Shown here: one piece after another, positions 1-8,500 of the stretch
Numbering within the stretch: position 1 is the stretch's first letter
Layout: each line of letters starts with the position of its first letter
NCBI GenBank assembly: GCA_041750975.1
Contig: JBGSYN010000025.1
Coordinates: forward strand, 1-13,635
Length of the DNA stretch: 13,635 bases
Origin: JBGSYN01 sp041750975
GTDB lineage: Bacteria > Pseudomonadota > Alphaproteobacteria > Geminicoccales > Geminicoccaceae
Direction of reading: 5' to 3'
Made by a program: the position numbers and the translations under genes
Notes under the pieces: generated by a model
Told to the model about the DNA's origin: nothing
What the model saw: the letters and a program-made list of their open reading frames with translations, nothing else
The model's database searches: none

Positions 1-31
1 AGGCGATCAGGAGCATTATCGATGTTTCCAT
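1..31 (-). CDS. Start of a further Mrp operon membrane subunit (partial, cut by window edge)
   Basis: Only the first ten codons are in the window (METSIMLLIA). The ATG (complement of 29-31) lies 10 bases after the stop of the preceding NuoM/N-like gene and has a GAGG motif about nine bases upstream, so a coupled downstream gene is well supported. The start is hydrophobic after four residues, as expected for a membrane protein. From context it could be a third proton-conducting NuoL/M/N-like subunit or another antiporter subunit. The sequence is too short to tell, so the identity is inference from operon position. Confidence 0.55.
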   Translation of the reverse strand, partial: METSIMLLIA

Positions 32-41
32 GGTCTCGACC

Positions 42-1562
42 TCAGGGCATCGGCTCGGTGAAACCGAATTCGCGCAATGCGAGCTGGGTGGTCCAACCGA
101 GTGGACTCCAGGGCTCGGTGGCACCGAAAGCCAGGAGCAGCACCATCATCGATGTGAAGAGCGGCGGCAGCAGCAGGAACCAGCCGGTTTCGGCAGAGTC
201 GCCGCTGCGCTTTTCGTACCATGAGCCGTTCGGCGATTTGAACCAGGCGGAGTTGAGGATCGGCAGGAAATAGGCGGCGTTCAGCAGACTGCTCGCCCCG
301 AGCACCAAAAGCACCCAGAACGCCTCCGCGTCGAGCGCGCCCGTGCCGATATACCATTTGCTGACGAAGCCCACGGTCGGCGGCACCCCGATCATGCCAA
401 GGGCTCCAATCGTGAATGCGGCCATCGTCCAGGGCATCCGGCGGCCGATACCGTTCATCGCACTGATCCGGTCGACACCGAGCGTCTCCTTGAGAATGCC
501 GGCGCAAAAGAAGAGTGTGATTTTCATCATGCCCTGGTGGATCAGGTGGACGATACCGCCGACGGCGGCGATCGGGCTCGCCAGGGCCGTTCCCAGCGCA
601 ATGTAGGAAACCTGGCTGACGGTCGAAAATGCGAGGCGGCGCTTGAGATCGTCCTGCCGCAACGCGCAGAGCGAACCATAGACGATGGTGGCGGCAGCGA
701 CGATCGCAAGTCCGGTCGTGACGTGGAGCTCGGCAGCGAGCGTGATCCCGAAAACATCGTAGATGACCCGCACGATGCCGAAGGCGCCGGCCTTGACCAC
801 GGCCACGGCATGCAGAAGAGCGCTGACCGGAGCCGGCGCAACCATGGCGACCGGCAACCATCCATGGACGGGAATGAGTGCCGCCTTGACGCCCAAACCG
901 GCGATCAGGAAGAAGGCGATCGCCGTAAGCACAGCCGGGTCGACCGCAAGTTCCTCATTCGCCATCCCGCTCAACAGGCCGCCGACGATGAAATCGCCCG
1001 TGCCGACAACCGCGTAGAGCCAGGCGGTGCCGATCAGCAGAAGACCGCCGCCGAACAGGGTGTAGCGGAGATAGACTTTGGCGCCGCGGACCGATCGGGC
1101 GTCTCCCCAATGAACCACCAGAGGATATGTCGCGAGGGTCAGGATCTCGTAGAAGACGAGGAACGTCATGAGGTTGCCGGCCAGGGAAACGCCCATTGTG
1201 GCGCTGACGCACAGGGCAAAAAATCCGAAGAAGCGGCTGCGGTGCGGCTTGTATTCGAGATAGCCGATGGCGAATACGGTCGTCACCAGCCAGAGCAGGC
1301 TCGAGAGTGCAGCGAACAGCACCGAGAGTGCATCGCCGTGCAGGACGATGTCGACGCCGGGCAGGAACGGGATATGGGTGATGAAGACGCCGCCGCTCAT
1401 CAGCCCGATGGTCAGCCAGACGACGAGCCCGAAATTGAAGAGTGCCGCACCGAGGTTGAGCACGGTTCGGGCACGATGATCGTCCTCCCGTAAACAGAAT
1501 ATCAGCGGAGAAGTGAGCGCGGAGGTCAGGAGGATCGCGAGCGGCAGATAGCTGGAGGTCAC
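42..1562 (-). CDS. NuoM/NuoN-like proton-conducting antiporter subunit (MrpD/MrpA-N paralogue)
   Basis: A 506-aa polytopic membrane protein of the NuoL/M/N-MrpA/D family. It should carry protons or cations through the Mrp-type complex in the cytoplasmic membrane. Family signatures are visible: the TM5 glutamate in FLVFYEIL (E139), the TM7 lysine in GLGVKAALIPVHGWLP (K226), the APAPVSALLHAVAVVKAG block with K257, and a later HQGMMKITLFF segment. The frame is open further upstream, but homology begins at the chosen GTG (complement of 1560-1562). That GTG forms a GTGA overlap with the stop of the preceding gene and has GGAGG seven bases upstream. It follows another NuoM/N-like gene and precedes a third membrane protein. 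Whether it matches MrpA-N or is a duplicate MrpD cannot be settled by eye. Confidence 0.88.
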   Translation of the reverse strand: MTSSYLPLAILLTSALTSPLIFCLREDDHRARTVLNLGAALFNFGLVVWLTIGLMSGGVFITHIPFLPGVDIVLHGDALSVLFAALSSLLWLVTTVFAIGYLEYKPHRSRFFGFFALCVSATMGVSLAGNLMTFLVFYEILTLATYPLVVHWGDARSVRGAKVYLRYTLFGGGLLLIGTAWLYAVVGTGDFIVGGLLSGMANEELAVDPAVLTAIAFFLIAGLGVKAALIPVHGWLPVAMVAPAPVSALLHAVAVVKAGAFGIVRVIYDVFGITLAAELHVTTGLAIVAAATIVYGSLCALRQDDLKRRLAFSTVSQVSYIALGTALASPIAAVGGIVHLIHQGMMKITLFFCAGILKETLGVDRISAMNGIGRRMPWTMAAFTIGALGMIGVPPTVGFVSKWYIGTGALDAEAFWVLLVLGASSLLNAAYFLPILNSAWFKSPNGSWYEKRSGDSAETGWFLLLPPLFTSMMVLLLAFGATEPWSPLGWTTQLALREFGFTEPMP

Positions 1563-3004
1563 CGGCTGCCTCCCAATGGCTCGGCTGCCCTGAGAACCAT
1601 TTCGACCAGACCCGACGAGAAGCCGAGCAGAAGCGAAGCCGTTGCCAGACCCAATGCCTCCCAGCCTCGCCCACCCACGAGCACAGGAGTGCCGATGGCG
1701 GCGATTGCCGGCCGGCTGACGAAGAAACGCGCTACGGCCCGGAAAACATAGGCGCCGGCCAAAAGGCTGCCGACGATCAGGACGGCCGCGATGAGCCAGT
1801 TGCCAGCATCGATCGAGCCCGTCAGCATCAGCCATTTGGCGACGAAGCCGCCAGTCGGTGGCAGGCCGATAATGCTGACCCCGGCAATCGCGAAGGCGAA
1901 TTTGGCGGGCGCGAGTGGTCGGCCCGGATCCTTGAGCTGACCCAGGCGGTCATGACCAACCGCCGTTGCAATGTCGCCCGCGGCGATGAACATGGCAGCC
2001 TTGGCCACGGCATGGGTCAGCGCAAAGAGCAGGATCGCCTCAAGCGCTACCGCGCCTTCGTTGAGCAGCGGAAAAGCGAGAAAGAGGTAGCCAAGCTGGG
2101 CCACAGTCGAATAGGCGATCAACAGTTTCAGGCGCGGTGCCCGCAAGGCGCCGATCGATCCCCAGATCACGGCTCCGCCTCCAAGCACGCCAAGACATGC
2201 GTAGGCTCCGGGCGGTGGCGCGAATTCGAGCCAAAGCCGCAGGATCAAATAGAACGCCGCCTTGACGACCACCGCCGAGAGGAGTGCGCTCACCGGTGCC
2301 GCGGCATTGGCGTGCGCGGCGGGCAACCAGAAATGCAGCGGGAACAGGGCCGACTTCAACAGCAGCCCCAGCGTCATCAGGCCGAGGGCCGTAAATGACG
2401 GCAGGTCAGGCTCGAACATCGACGCCAGTGTCGCGATATCGAGCGCGCCATAGGCCCGATAGAGCAGGGCGACACCCATCAAATACAAGAGAGAGCCGCC
2501 GAGGCTGACATAGAGATAGTTGAGCGCTGCCCGCAGGGCTGCCGGTTTGAGGGTAAAGCCGGTGAGGGCTACCGCTGAGAGCCCGACGAGTTCGAGTGTG
2601 ACATAAAGATTGAACAGGTCGCCCGAGAGGAAATGAGCGTTGAGGGATGCCCATAGCCCCAGGAACAGCACCCAGAACAGGACGCCGCGCTCCCCCTGGA
2701 CGTAGCGGCTCGCGGCAAGCCCGGCAGCGACGAAGACGGTCGCGGTCATGCCGAGCATCATGGCGGCGATGCCATCGTTCACCAGGGCGATGCCGAGCGG
2801 CGGCGACCAGCCGCCGATGACATAGGCCGTGGCCCCCTGCTCGATCGTCTGTCGCAGCGCGCCGACAACCGAGACCGTCGTCACGATGCCAACAATGGCG
2901 GCGATCTGAGCGGCCGCAAGAGAGAGGACGAACGCAAGGACGGCGCCGGCCAGCGGTGCCAGCACGGCCAGCAATACCCAGGGCAAGCCCGGATCCGGGA
3001 TCAT
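1559..3004 (-). CDS. mrpD: MrpD-like NuoM/N family antiporter subunit
   Basis: A 481-aa membrane protein, about the normal length of MrpD/MnhD. It should form one of the proton/cation channels of the Mrp complex. The conserved TM5 glutamate sits in FNLYVTLELVG (E138). The TM7 lysine is in LLLKSALFPLHFWLP (K217), followed by HANAAAPVSALLSAVVVK (K248), the block that defines this superfamily. The ATG chosen (complement of 3002-3004) overlaps the MrpC stop as TGATG; a TTG one codon earlier is possible but less likely. It directly follows the MrpC-like gene, the usual C-D order. I call it mrpD rather than its downstream paralogue because of that position. Confidence 0.9.
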   Translation of the reverse strand: MIPDPGLPWVLLAVLAPLAGAVLAFVLSLAAAQIAAIVGIVTTVSVVGALRQTIEQGATAYVIGGWSPPLGIALVNDGIAAMMLGMTATVFVAAGLAASRYVQGERGVLFWVLFLGLWASLNAHFLSGDLFNLYVTLELVGLSAVALTGFTLKPAALRAALNYLYVSLGGSLLYLMGVALLYRAYGALDIATLASMFEPDLPSFTALGLMTLGLLLKSALFPLHFWLPAAHANAAAPVSALLSAVVVKAAFYLILRLWLEFAPPPGAYACLGVLGGGAVIWGSIGALRAPRLKLLIAYSTVAQLGYLFLAFPLLNEGAVALEAILLFALTHAVAKAAMFIAAGDIATAVGHDRLGQLKDPGRPLAPAKFAFAIAGVSIIGLPPTGGFVAKWLMLTGSIDAGNWLIAAVLIVGSLLAGAYVFRAVARFFVSRPAIAAIGTPVLVGGRGWEALGLATASLLLGFSSGLVEMVLRAAEPLGGSR

Positions 3005-3285
3005 CAATCCGCATCCTCGTCACGGCCGGCGGCACGAGCCAGAACCAGGGCGAAGGCCGTGGCACTGACGGCGACGACGATGCCGGTTATGACCAAGGCG
3101 TGGGGCACGGGATCGGACGCGCCGGCCGGATCGTAGGCCGTGGCGATCAGGACGTTGAAGACGCCGACGCCCATCACGTTCAGCGCCAGAATACGGCGCA
3201 GATCCGTTCCCGAACGAAGCAGCCCCATGCAACCGATGCCGAACAGGGCAACACCGGCCACGGCAAACATCAGCGAACTTGTCAT
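3004..3285 (-). CDS. mrpC: MrpC (NuoK-like) antiporter subunit
   Basis: A 93-aa protein with three hydrophobic helices, matching MrpC/MnhC and the related NuoK. The N-terminal helix is followed by LRRILALNVMGVGVFNVLIA (about residues 28-47). The family hallmark DPVPHALVITGIVVAVSATA near the C-terminus corresponds to the usual DPLPQALVLTAIVI. It acts as a small membrane subunit next to MrpD in the antiporter. The start is the ATG at the complement of 3283-3285, 19 bases after the MrpB-like stop; the upstream Shine-Dalgarno is weak. The stop overlaps the MrpD start. Confidence 0.9.
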   Translation of the reverse strand: MTSSLMFAVAGVALFGIGCMGLLRSGTDLRRILALNVMGVGVFNVLIATAYDPAGASDPVPHALVITGIVVAVSATAFALVLARAAGRDEDAD

Positions 3286-3304
3286 GATATGAGGAAGCGC
3301 CGGA

Positions 3305-4024
3305 TCAGAACGTGCGGCGCTGCGGCCGGGCGCCTTGAAACAGCGCCAGCAGGGTCAGGGCGATGGCAATCATCGCGGCCGTTTCGATGGCGAGGATCAG
3401 CCATTTGCCCAAGGCGTCGGGATAATCCAGAAAAGTACGCGCTGCCTGTCCCGGTTCGGCCGCCATGACCATGACCCCGATCGCCAGGAACGCGGTCATG
3501 CCGAGCGCCAGCAGGACCCGGTGCAGTAAAGGCTGACGGATCTCAAAATCCGGCATCATGCCGGCGCAGAAGGCAAGCACCCCTGCCCCTGCCAGCACGG
3601 CTCCCGCCTGGAAGGCGCCGCCGGCCTCGGTGGCGCCTATCCAGAGGAGATAGCCCGCGAAGACGACGCTGATCGGGGCGATAAGCCGAACCGCAAGACC
3701 TAAGACGGGCGTCGGCGCCGGCACAATCGGCGGCAGCGGCCGGCCGAGACTCCAGACGCCGAGTACGGCCACGAACATGACGACGAGCTCCAGGAACGTG
3801 TCGTAGCCTCGAAAATCCAGCAACACCGCCGTCACCGGATTGGCCAGACCGGTCGTCTCGATATTGGCCATCACGTCGCCTGCAAGTCCGCCGATCTCAG
3901 GCTCGCTCATGAAGACTGCCGCACCAAGCAGGGCGACCAGGGCTAGAGCGGCGAGGCCCAGCATGAGGCCGAGGAAGACCTGCCCGCCCGCCTTGCCACC
4001 GGGGTCTTTACGTTCCGTCTGCAT
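3305..4024 (-). CDS. mrpB: MbhE-MrpB fusion antiporter subunit
   Basis: A 239-aa membrane protein that appears to join two modules. The first roughly 95 residues resemble MbhE, which in classical Mrp complexes is the far C-terminus of MrpA; TGLANPVTAVLLDFRGYDT, with its DFRGYDT signature, is diagnostic. Residues from about 105 to the end are MnhB-like: LAVRLIAPISVVFAGYLLWI, then TEAGGAFQAGAVLAGAGVLAF, where the family typically has PGGGFQAG. MrpB is a multi-helix subunit of the antiporter membrane arm. The ATG (complement of 4022-4024) lies seven bases after the stop of the MbhD-like gene and has GAGG six bases upstream. The domain boundary is by eye. Confidence 0.87.
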   Translation of the reverse strand: MQTERKDPGGKAGGQVFLGLMLGLAALALVALLGAAVFMSEPEIGGLAGDVMANIETTGLANPVTAVLLDFRGYDTFLELVVMFVAVLGVWSLGRPLPPIVPAPTPVLGLAVRLIAPISVVFAGYLLWIGATEAGGAFQAGAVLAGAGVLAFCAGMMPDFEIRQPLLHRVLLALGMTAFLAIGVMVMAAEPGQAARTFLDYPDALGKWLILAIETAAMIAIALTLLALFQGARPQRRTF

Positions 4025-4031
4025 GCCGACC

Positions 4032-4277
4032 TCAGCGAAGCTTGGCGTCAGCTCTGAGATGGGCGAACAGCAAGGCGCCGGTGAGACCGGCGCCGATCGC
4101 GGCTTCCGCGAGAGCCACGTCGGGCGCGTCGAGCCGGGCCCAGATCAATGCCGCGATCAGGCCCATGATCGAAAAAAGCACGACGGATTGGGCGGGGCTC
4201 CGCGCCTGGAGCGTGGTCCAGCCAAGCGCTACCAGGAGAAACGCAAGCAGCCCGTCAATGATCAGCAGCGCCGGCAT
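4032..4277 (-). CDS. MbhD/DUF4040-type subunit (detached piece of the MrpA C-terminus)
   Basis: An 81-aa hydrophobic protein. Two features match the MbhD (DUF4040) domain: an SIMGLIAALIWARLDAPDVA stretch and the following LAEAAIGAGLTGALLFAHL. This domain is found in membrane-bound hydrogenases and in the C-terminal region of MrpA. Here it is an independent gene. It should be a structural membrane subunit between the MrpG and MrpB parts of the complex. The start is ambiguous: an ATG (complement of 4275-4277) overlaps the MrpG stop as TGATG, and a GTG one codon earlier gives a GTGA overlap. I chose the ATG. Confidence 0.82.
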   Translation of the reverse strand: MPALLIIDGLLAFLLVALGWTTLQARSPAQSVVLFSIMGLIAALIWARLDAPDVALAEAAIGAGLTGALLFAHLRADAKLR

Positions 4278-4561
4278 CACCTCTGGCCTGCCTGACTGCC
4301 GGCCACCAATTGCGCTGCGACCGCGCCTGAAACAAGCGCCATGATCCAGATCAATGTCAGCATCCCAAGACTGGCGAGATCGCGGGCCATCAGTGCCAGC
4401 CCGACGCAGATGCAGCCCAGCGCCAGATTATCGATCTTGGTGAGCGCGTGAAAACGGGAAAGGGCATCGGGCAAACGGAGGACACCGGCTGCCCCGGCGA
4501 TGAAAAGTGCGACGCCGAGGCTGATGCATGCCATGCCGGCCATATCGAAGATTGCCGTCAT
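4277..4561 (-). CDS. mrpG: MrpG antiporter subunit
   Basis: A 94-aa membrane protein of the MrpG/MnhG (PhaG) family. The signature GVLRLPDALSRFHALTKIDN (about residues 26-45) corresponds to the family's G-x-LRLPD-x-x-x-R-x-HA-x-[ST]K block. Two or three further helices follow. It is a small subunit of the membrane antiporter. Its ATG overlaps the MrpF stop in an ATGA, and its own stop overlaps the start of the MbhD-like gene, so translation of the three is probably coupled. Confidence 0.92.
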   Translation of the reverse strand: MTAIFDMAGMACISLGVALFIAGAAGVLRLPDALSRFHALTKIDNLALGCICVGLALMARDLASLGMLTLIWIMALVSGAVAAQLVAGSQAGQR

Positions 4562-4851
4562 GGCGCTTCCCGCTGCGGCATCGCCGTGGTTTCCGAGTTC
4601 GGCCGTCGTCGGGCAGCAACGGAAGCCGCCGTCACGCTTGCGAGGAGGGCGACGATGAGGGCCGCATCGAGAAACGTACCGGCGTCGAAGGCCTGACCGA
4701 GCAGCAGCAGGAAGGCGACGCCGGCGGTACCGAAAAGCTGCAAGACGATCAGTTTGTCGGCAAGCGAGGGCCCGCGCATCACCCGGAGCAGCGCCACCAC
4801 CAGGGTGGTAAGGATGATCGCTGCACTGCCAAACAAAAAGGCGTCAGTCAC
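4558..4851 (-). CDS. mrpF: MrpF antiporter subunit
   Basis: A 97-aa three-helix membrane protein of the MrpF/MnhF (PhaF) family. Diagnostic are LLRVMRGPSLADKLIVLQLF (family: R-x-x-RGP-x-x-x-DR) and the last helix FLDAALIVALLASVTAA, with the buried Asp of the LDxAL motif. The start chosen is the GTG (complement of 4849-4851), which overlaps the MrpE stop as GTGA and has GGAGG seven bases upstream. A TTG two codons earlier would sit almost on top of that Shine-Dalgarno, so it is unlikely. Confidence 0.9.
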   Translation of the reverse strand: MTDAFLFGSAAIILTTLVVALLRVMRGPSLADKLIVLQLFGTAGVAFLLLLGQAFDAGTFLDAALIVALLASVTAASVAARRRPNSETTAMPQREAP

Positions 4852-5327
4852 GCCCAACCCTCCGCGTCGCCCGTGAGCCTGCCGACATGGACCTCAAGCC
4901 GCTCCAAATCGGCTATATCGAAGCTTGCACGATGCAGGAGATGAACTTCGATTCGATCATTCTCGACGGCGACACTGAGCGTTCCGGGTAACATCGTGAT
5001 CAAAGTCATGAACCAGGCACGGGAGGCGGGCTCGCGCAAACGTGAACGGTAACTCATCAACGCCGGGTCGATCTTCAGTCTGGGTTGCACGACCCGCCAC
5101 GCGACATCGAAACCGGACACCACGGACTGGCTCAAGAAGAACCAGGCAAAATTGGCCCAGGCTCTGATCTGGAAAGCCTGCGGCAGCCGCACGTCGAGCC
5201 ACGCCAGGGTCAACACCGCGGCGGCGACGGCGGGCACACCGACAAGCCAGGAAGTCGGCTCGCCCTCGGTCAATCCATACCAAATCGCAGTGCAAATCGC
5301 GGTCGCGACCGCCAAGGTCCAAACCAT
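4848..5327 (-). CDS. mrpE: MrpE antiporter subunit, first gene of the operon
   Basis: A 159-aa protein of the MrpE/MnhE family. It has an N-terminal pair of hydrophobic helices (TLAVATAICTAIWYGL, then a TSWLVGVPAVAAAVLTLAWL hairpin). The conserved cytosolic part follows: QPRLKIDPALMSYRSRLREP, then FMTLITMLPGTLSVAVENDR and IEVHLL. The TMLPGTLSV stretch is the family's LTPGTL signature. The ATG (complement of 5325-5327) gives a normal family length. The same frame stays open upstream, so a slightly longer N-terminus cannot be excluded, and the ribosome binding site is weak. It heads the minus-strand operon, divergent from the cyclase/ATPase gene. Confidence 0.9.
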   Translation of the reverse strand: MVWTLAVATAICTAIWYGLTEGEPTSWLVGVPAVAAAVLTLAWLDVRLPQAFQIRAWANFAWFFLSQSVVSGFDVAWRVVQPRLKIDPALMSYRSRLREPASRAWFMTLITMLPGTLSVAVENDRIEVHLLHRASFDIADLERLEVHVGRLTGDAEGWA

Positions 5328-5558
5328 CGAGATCCCATAGAAAGGTTTGGGGCCGCAGCCCGAGGCGAGCGCCGATCGCTCGCCGCTCGGGAAAACTACG
5401 CATGACGCCGAATTTTCATCCGGACGGAATTGAACTACCCCTAAAAAAAGGCTGCCACCCGCTTACGCAATTGCGCGAATGGGCTTAGCTTGAGCCACAC
5501 AAAACCAGGCATCGGGACGAAAGTGTTCCGGCCGGCGCAGTCCGAGGCATTGTAACGA
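5328..5558. promoter_or_regulatory. Divergent intergenic region between the Mrp operon and the RiPP operon
   Basis: This 231-base spacer separates two divergent first genes and must carry the promoters of both, unless the MrpE frame starts earlier than called. It holds an A7 tract at 5443-5449 and a perfect 10-base palindrome CGCAATTGCG at 5466-5475. I see no convincing pair of sigma-70 -35/-10 boxes on either strand and no riboswitch-like structure. The palindrome is a possible operator but is unsupported beyond its symmetry. Confidence 0.4.
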
Positions 5559-8500
5559 ATGGGGCAGAGCTCCACAGGTCGCCAAAGCGGCTCGTTGGTT
5601 CGCACCGAACTGAAGGAGGTTACGGTCCTTTTTGCGGACGTCGTCGGCTCGACGCGGCTGATCGAGGCGATGGATCCGGAACGGGCCAGCGAGGCCTTGG
5701 ATCCGGTCATCATGACGATGATAGAGGCCGTGCGGGTGCAAGGCGGCACGGTCACCAGCATTCAGGGCGATGGCATCATGGCGGTTTTCGGAGCGCCCCT
5801 GGCACTCGAGGACCATGCCGTCAGAGCCTGTTTCGCAGCACTCGACATGCTCGAATGGCACATCGGGCGCCACAAGAATCTTACGGAGGACCCGATCCGG
5901 ATCCGGATCGGACTGGATAGCGGTCAGGTGCTGCTTCGCATGTATGAGGCGGGGTCGATCAATAATTACGATGCGATCGGGCTGGTCGTCCATCTGGCGA
6001 ACAAGCTGCAGGAAGAGGCGGAACCCGATGCGGCACGAATTTCGGCACGGACCGAACGCCTGGTGCGCAGCTTCGTCACGGTCGAAGCGGCAGGCCGATA
6101 TCGCCTCCAGAGCCACGAATATGAAACCTTCCGTCTGCTCGGGCGAACGCCCGCCAACCGGAAGATGGTGCGCCAGTCCCGCGTCCTTTGCCGGGCGGTC
6201 GGCCGTGAGCAACACCTCCACGACCTCGAAGTCCGGGCGCAAAATCTCGCTCGAATGAATGGCAGCAGCGTTCTCATCGAGGGCGAGGCCGGTGTCGGCA
6301 AATCGCGCCTGATTCACGAATTCAGCAATTCGTGCCAGGAGCACGATTTCAGCGTTCTGCGGATCGAGGGCAAACCCTATCCGCAGAAATCCAATTTCCA
6401 GCCCTTCACCGCGTTTCTTGCCGAACAACTCGAGATCGGCAGCCAGGACGATGCTGCAGCGATCGATAGCAAGCTGACGGATCTGTTGGCCCGCTACCAT
6501 CTGGGCCTGATCGACAACAGGTTGGCACTTGTTTCCCTGTTCAATCCGGCACTGGACGAACCGCAATGGAGCAAGGCGGATCCGGAATGGCGCCGCCGTA
6601 CGGTGATCCAGGCAATCGTCGATGTGCTCGCCGCTCTGGCCCGCGAAATGCCGCTGATCCTGATTGCCGAAGACGCTCATGCGATGGATCGAGGGTCGCT
6701 CGAAGTCCTGCAAAAAATCGCACAATCGGCCAGGAATGTTGCGATCCTGCTGGTCGTAAGCCAACGCCCGGGCGAGGCGATCGCGATGCCGGGCGAGGAC
6801 TGCGAGCAGTCGATCCGGCTGACGCCTCTAGCCTCGACAGACGCGCATCGAATGTGCGACGCGCTCCTGGGCGATGATCCCGCCCTCACCCCCCTCAAGA
6901 ATGAGCTGGTCCGCTGTACCGGTGGCGTGCCGCTCTTTCTCGAGGAACTTGTGCTCGATCTGTTCGAGACCGGGGTGATCCAGGGCGAAATCGGAGAGGC
7001 TGCGTCCGGTCGGGGGCGACCCGATGTCGGCAGGATCGGTCTGCCGTCCTCGATCGCAGCGATCCTGAGCGCCCGCATGGACCGGCTGGACACCCCATGT
7101 CATGACCTGCTTCGCATCGCCTCGGTCATTGGCGAAGGGTTCCCGCTCGGCCTGCTCCGAACGGCGGCCCACCTGAAGGGCGAAGCGTTCGATTCGCGGT
7201 TGAGGCAGTTGCTAGAGAGCAAGCTCATCATCGTCACTGACGACGCCGTCGACAGCTATATGATGTTCAGTCACGCGCTCGTGCAGCAGGTCTGCTATCG
7301 ATCGATGATCAGCCATCATCGAAGACAGTATCACGATGCCGTGGCGCAAGCGATGATCAGCTATTACGGCAATCGTATTCATGAGTTCACCGCAACCCTG
7401 GCGCACCATTATTCGGAAACCGGCAAGCTCGAGATCGCGATTACTCACTGGCAGGAAACAGCACGACGCTCGCTCATGGGCGCTGCCAATTTCGAGGCGG
7501 TCGAAGCCCTGCAGCAGGCAATCGCCTTGGTCGACAAGCTGCCGCAATATCGAGCGATCAGTCACAAGAAGCTGGAATTGATGACGCTTCTCGGTTCCGC
7601 CCTGATTGTTGCCAAGGGACCGGGAACCGAGGACGTGGCGAAGGTCTACGCCGAATGCCGGGCCCTGGCCGATACTCTGGAAGAATCGCGCGAGCTGTTC
7701 CGGTCCTTGTGGGGCCAGTGGCGCATCGCCTGGCGGGTCGCCGACAAGATCGAGATCGCCAACCAGCTTTCGGCCCTGGCCCATCAATCCGGCGGTGATG
7801 AGGAACAAATTCAAGCCCATCACGCGCATTGGGTGGCGTGCTACAATCACGGAGCGCTCCATGAGAGCCTGGAGCATATCTCGGCCGGGCTCGGCTTATG
7901 CCAATCGGGCACTCCGAGCGAACAGCTCCTGATCTATGGCGGCCATGATGCGGCGGTGTGCGGTTATGGCGAAGCGGCCCTCTGCCACTGGATCCTGGGC
8001 GACCAGGTCAAGGGACGCGACCTGATCAAAAGGGCGATCAGGCGCGCCCGCCAGACCAATCACTCCGGCAGTATCGGTCACGCCGTCGATTACGCTCTCT
8101 TCCACACCCAGCACGTCGGCGATGCCCAGGCGGTCTTGAAGCTTGCCGACGAAGCGATCGAATTCGCCAGGGAAAGGGCGCTACCCCACTATGAGACGCG
8201 GGCCCGCGCATGGCAAGGCTGGGCGATGGCCGAGTGCGGAGACCTCCTTGACGGGATCAAGCAGATGTCCCGTGCGATCGACAATCAACGCCGAACCGGC
8301 AAGGAAGAGGATTTCCCCGTGTTCCTCGAGGTCCTGGCCGGCCTTCAGGCGAGACTTGGCGACCTCGACAATGCGCTTGGCTCCTGCGACGAAGCCCTGG
8401 AAATTGCGGCACAGAGCGGGATGCGTCATTGGCTTGCGGAAATTCACCGGCGGCGCGGCACGGTGCTGCGGGATCTGGGCCCAAATCGACACGATGAGGC

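Noticed and set aside
537..1493. Plus-strand open frame within the Mrp operon
   Set aside because: Very acidic, low-complexity translation opposite a clear NuoM/N-like membrane protein; an antisense shadow in GC-rich DNA.
1563..1835. Longer N-terminus for the second NuoM/N-like subunit
   Set aside because: The added residues are not membrane-like and overlap conserved MrpD coding sequence. The GTG at 1562 has a good ribosome site and a GTGA overlap.
4957..5403. Minus-strand open frame starting at 5403 that covers the MrpE start
   Set aside because: Arg-rich translation without a recognisable family, overlapping most of MrpE in another frame. MrpE has clear family motifs, so this is a shadow.
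5463..6764. Long open frame on the minus strand opposite the cyclase domain
   Set aside because: It is a shadow of the strongly supported cyclase/ATPase gene. Its translation has no recognisable domain and its composition follows third-codon bias of the opposite strand.
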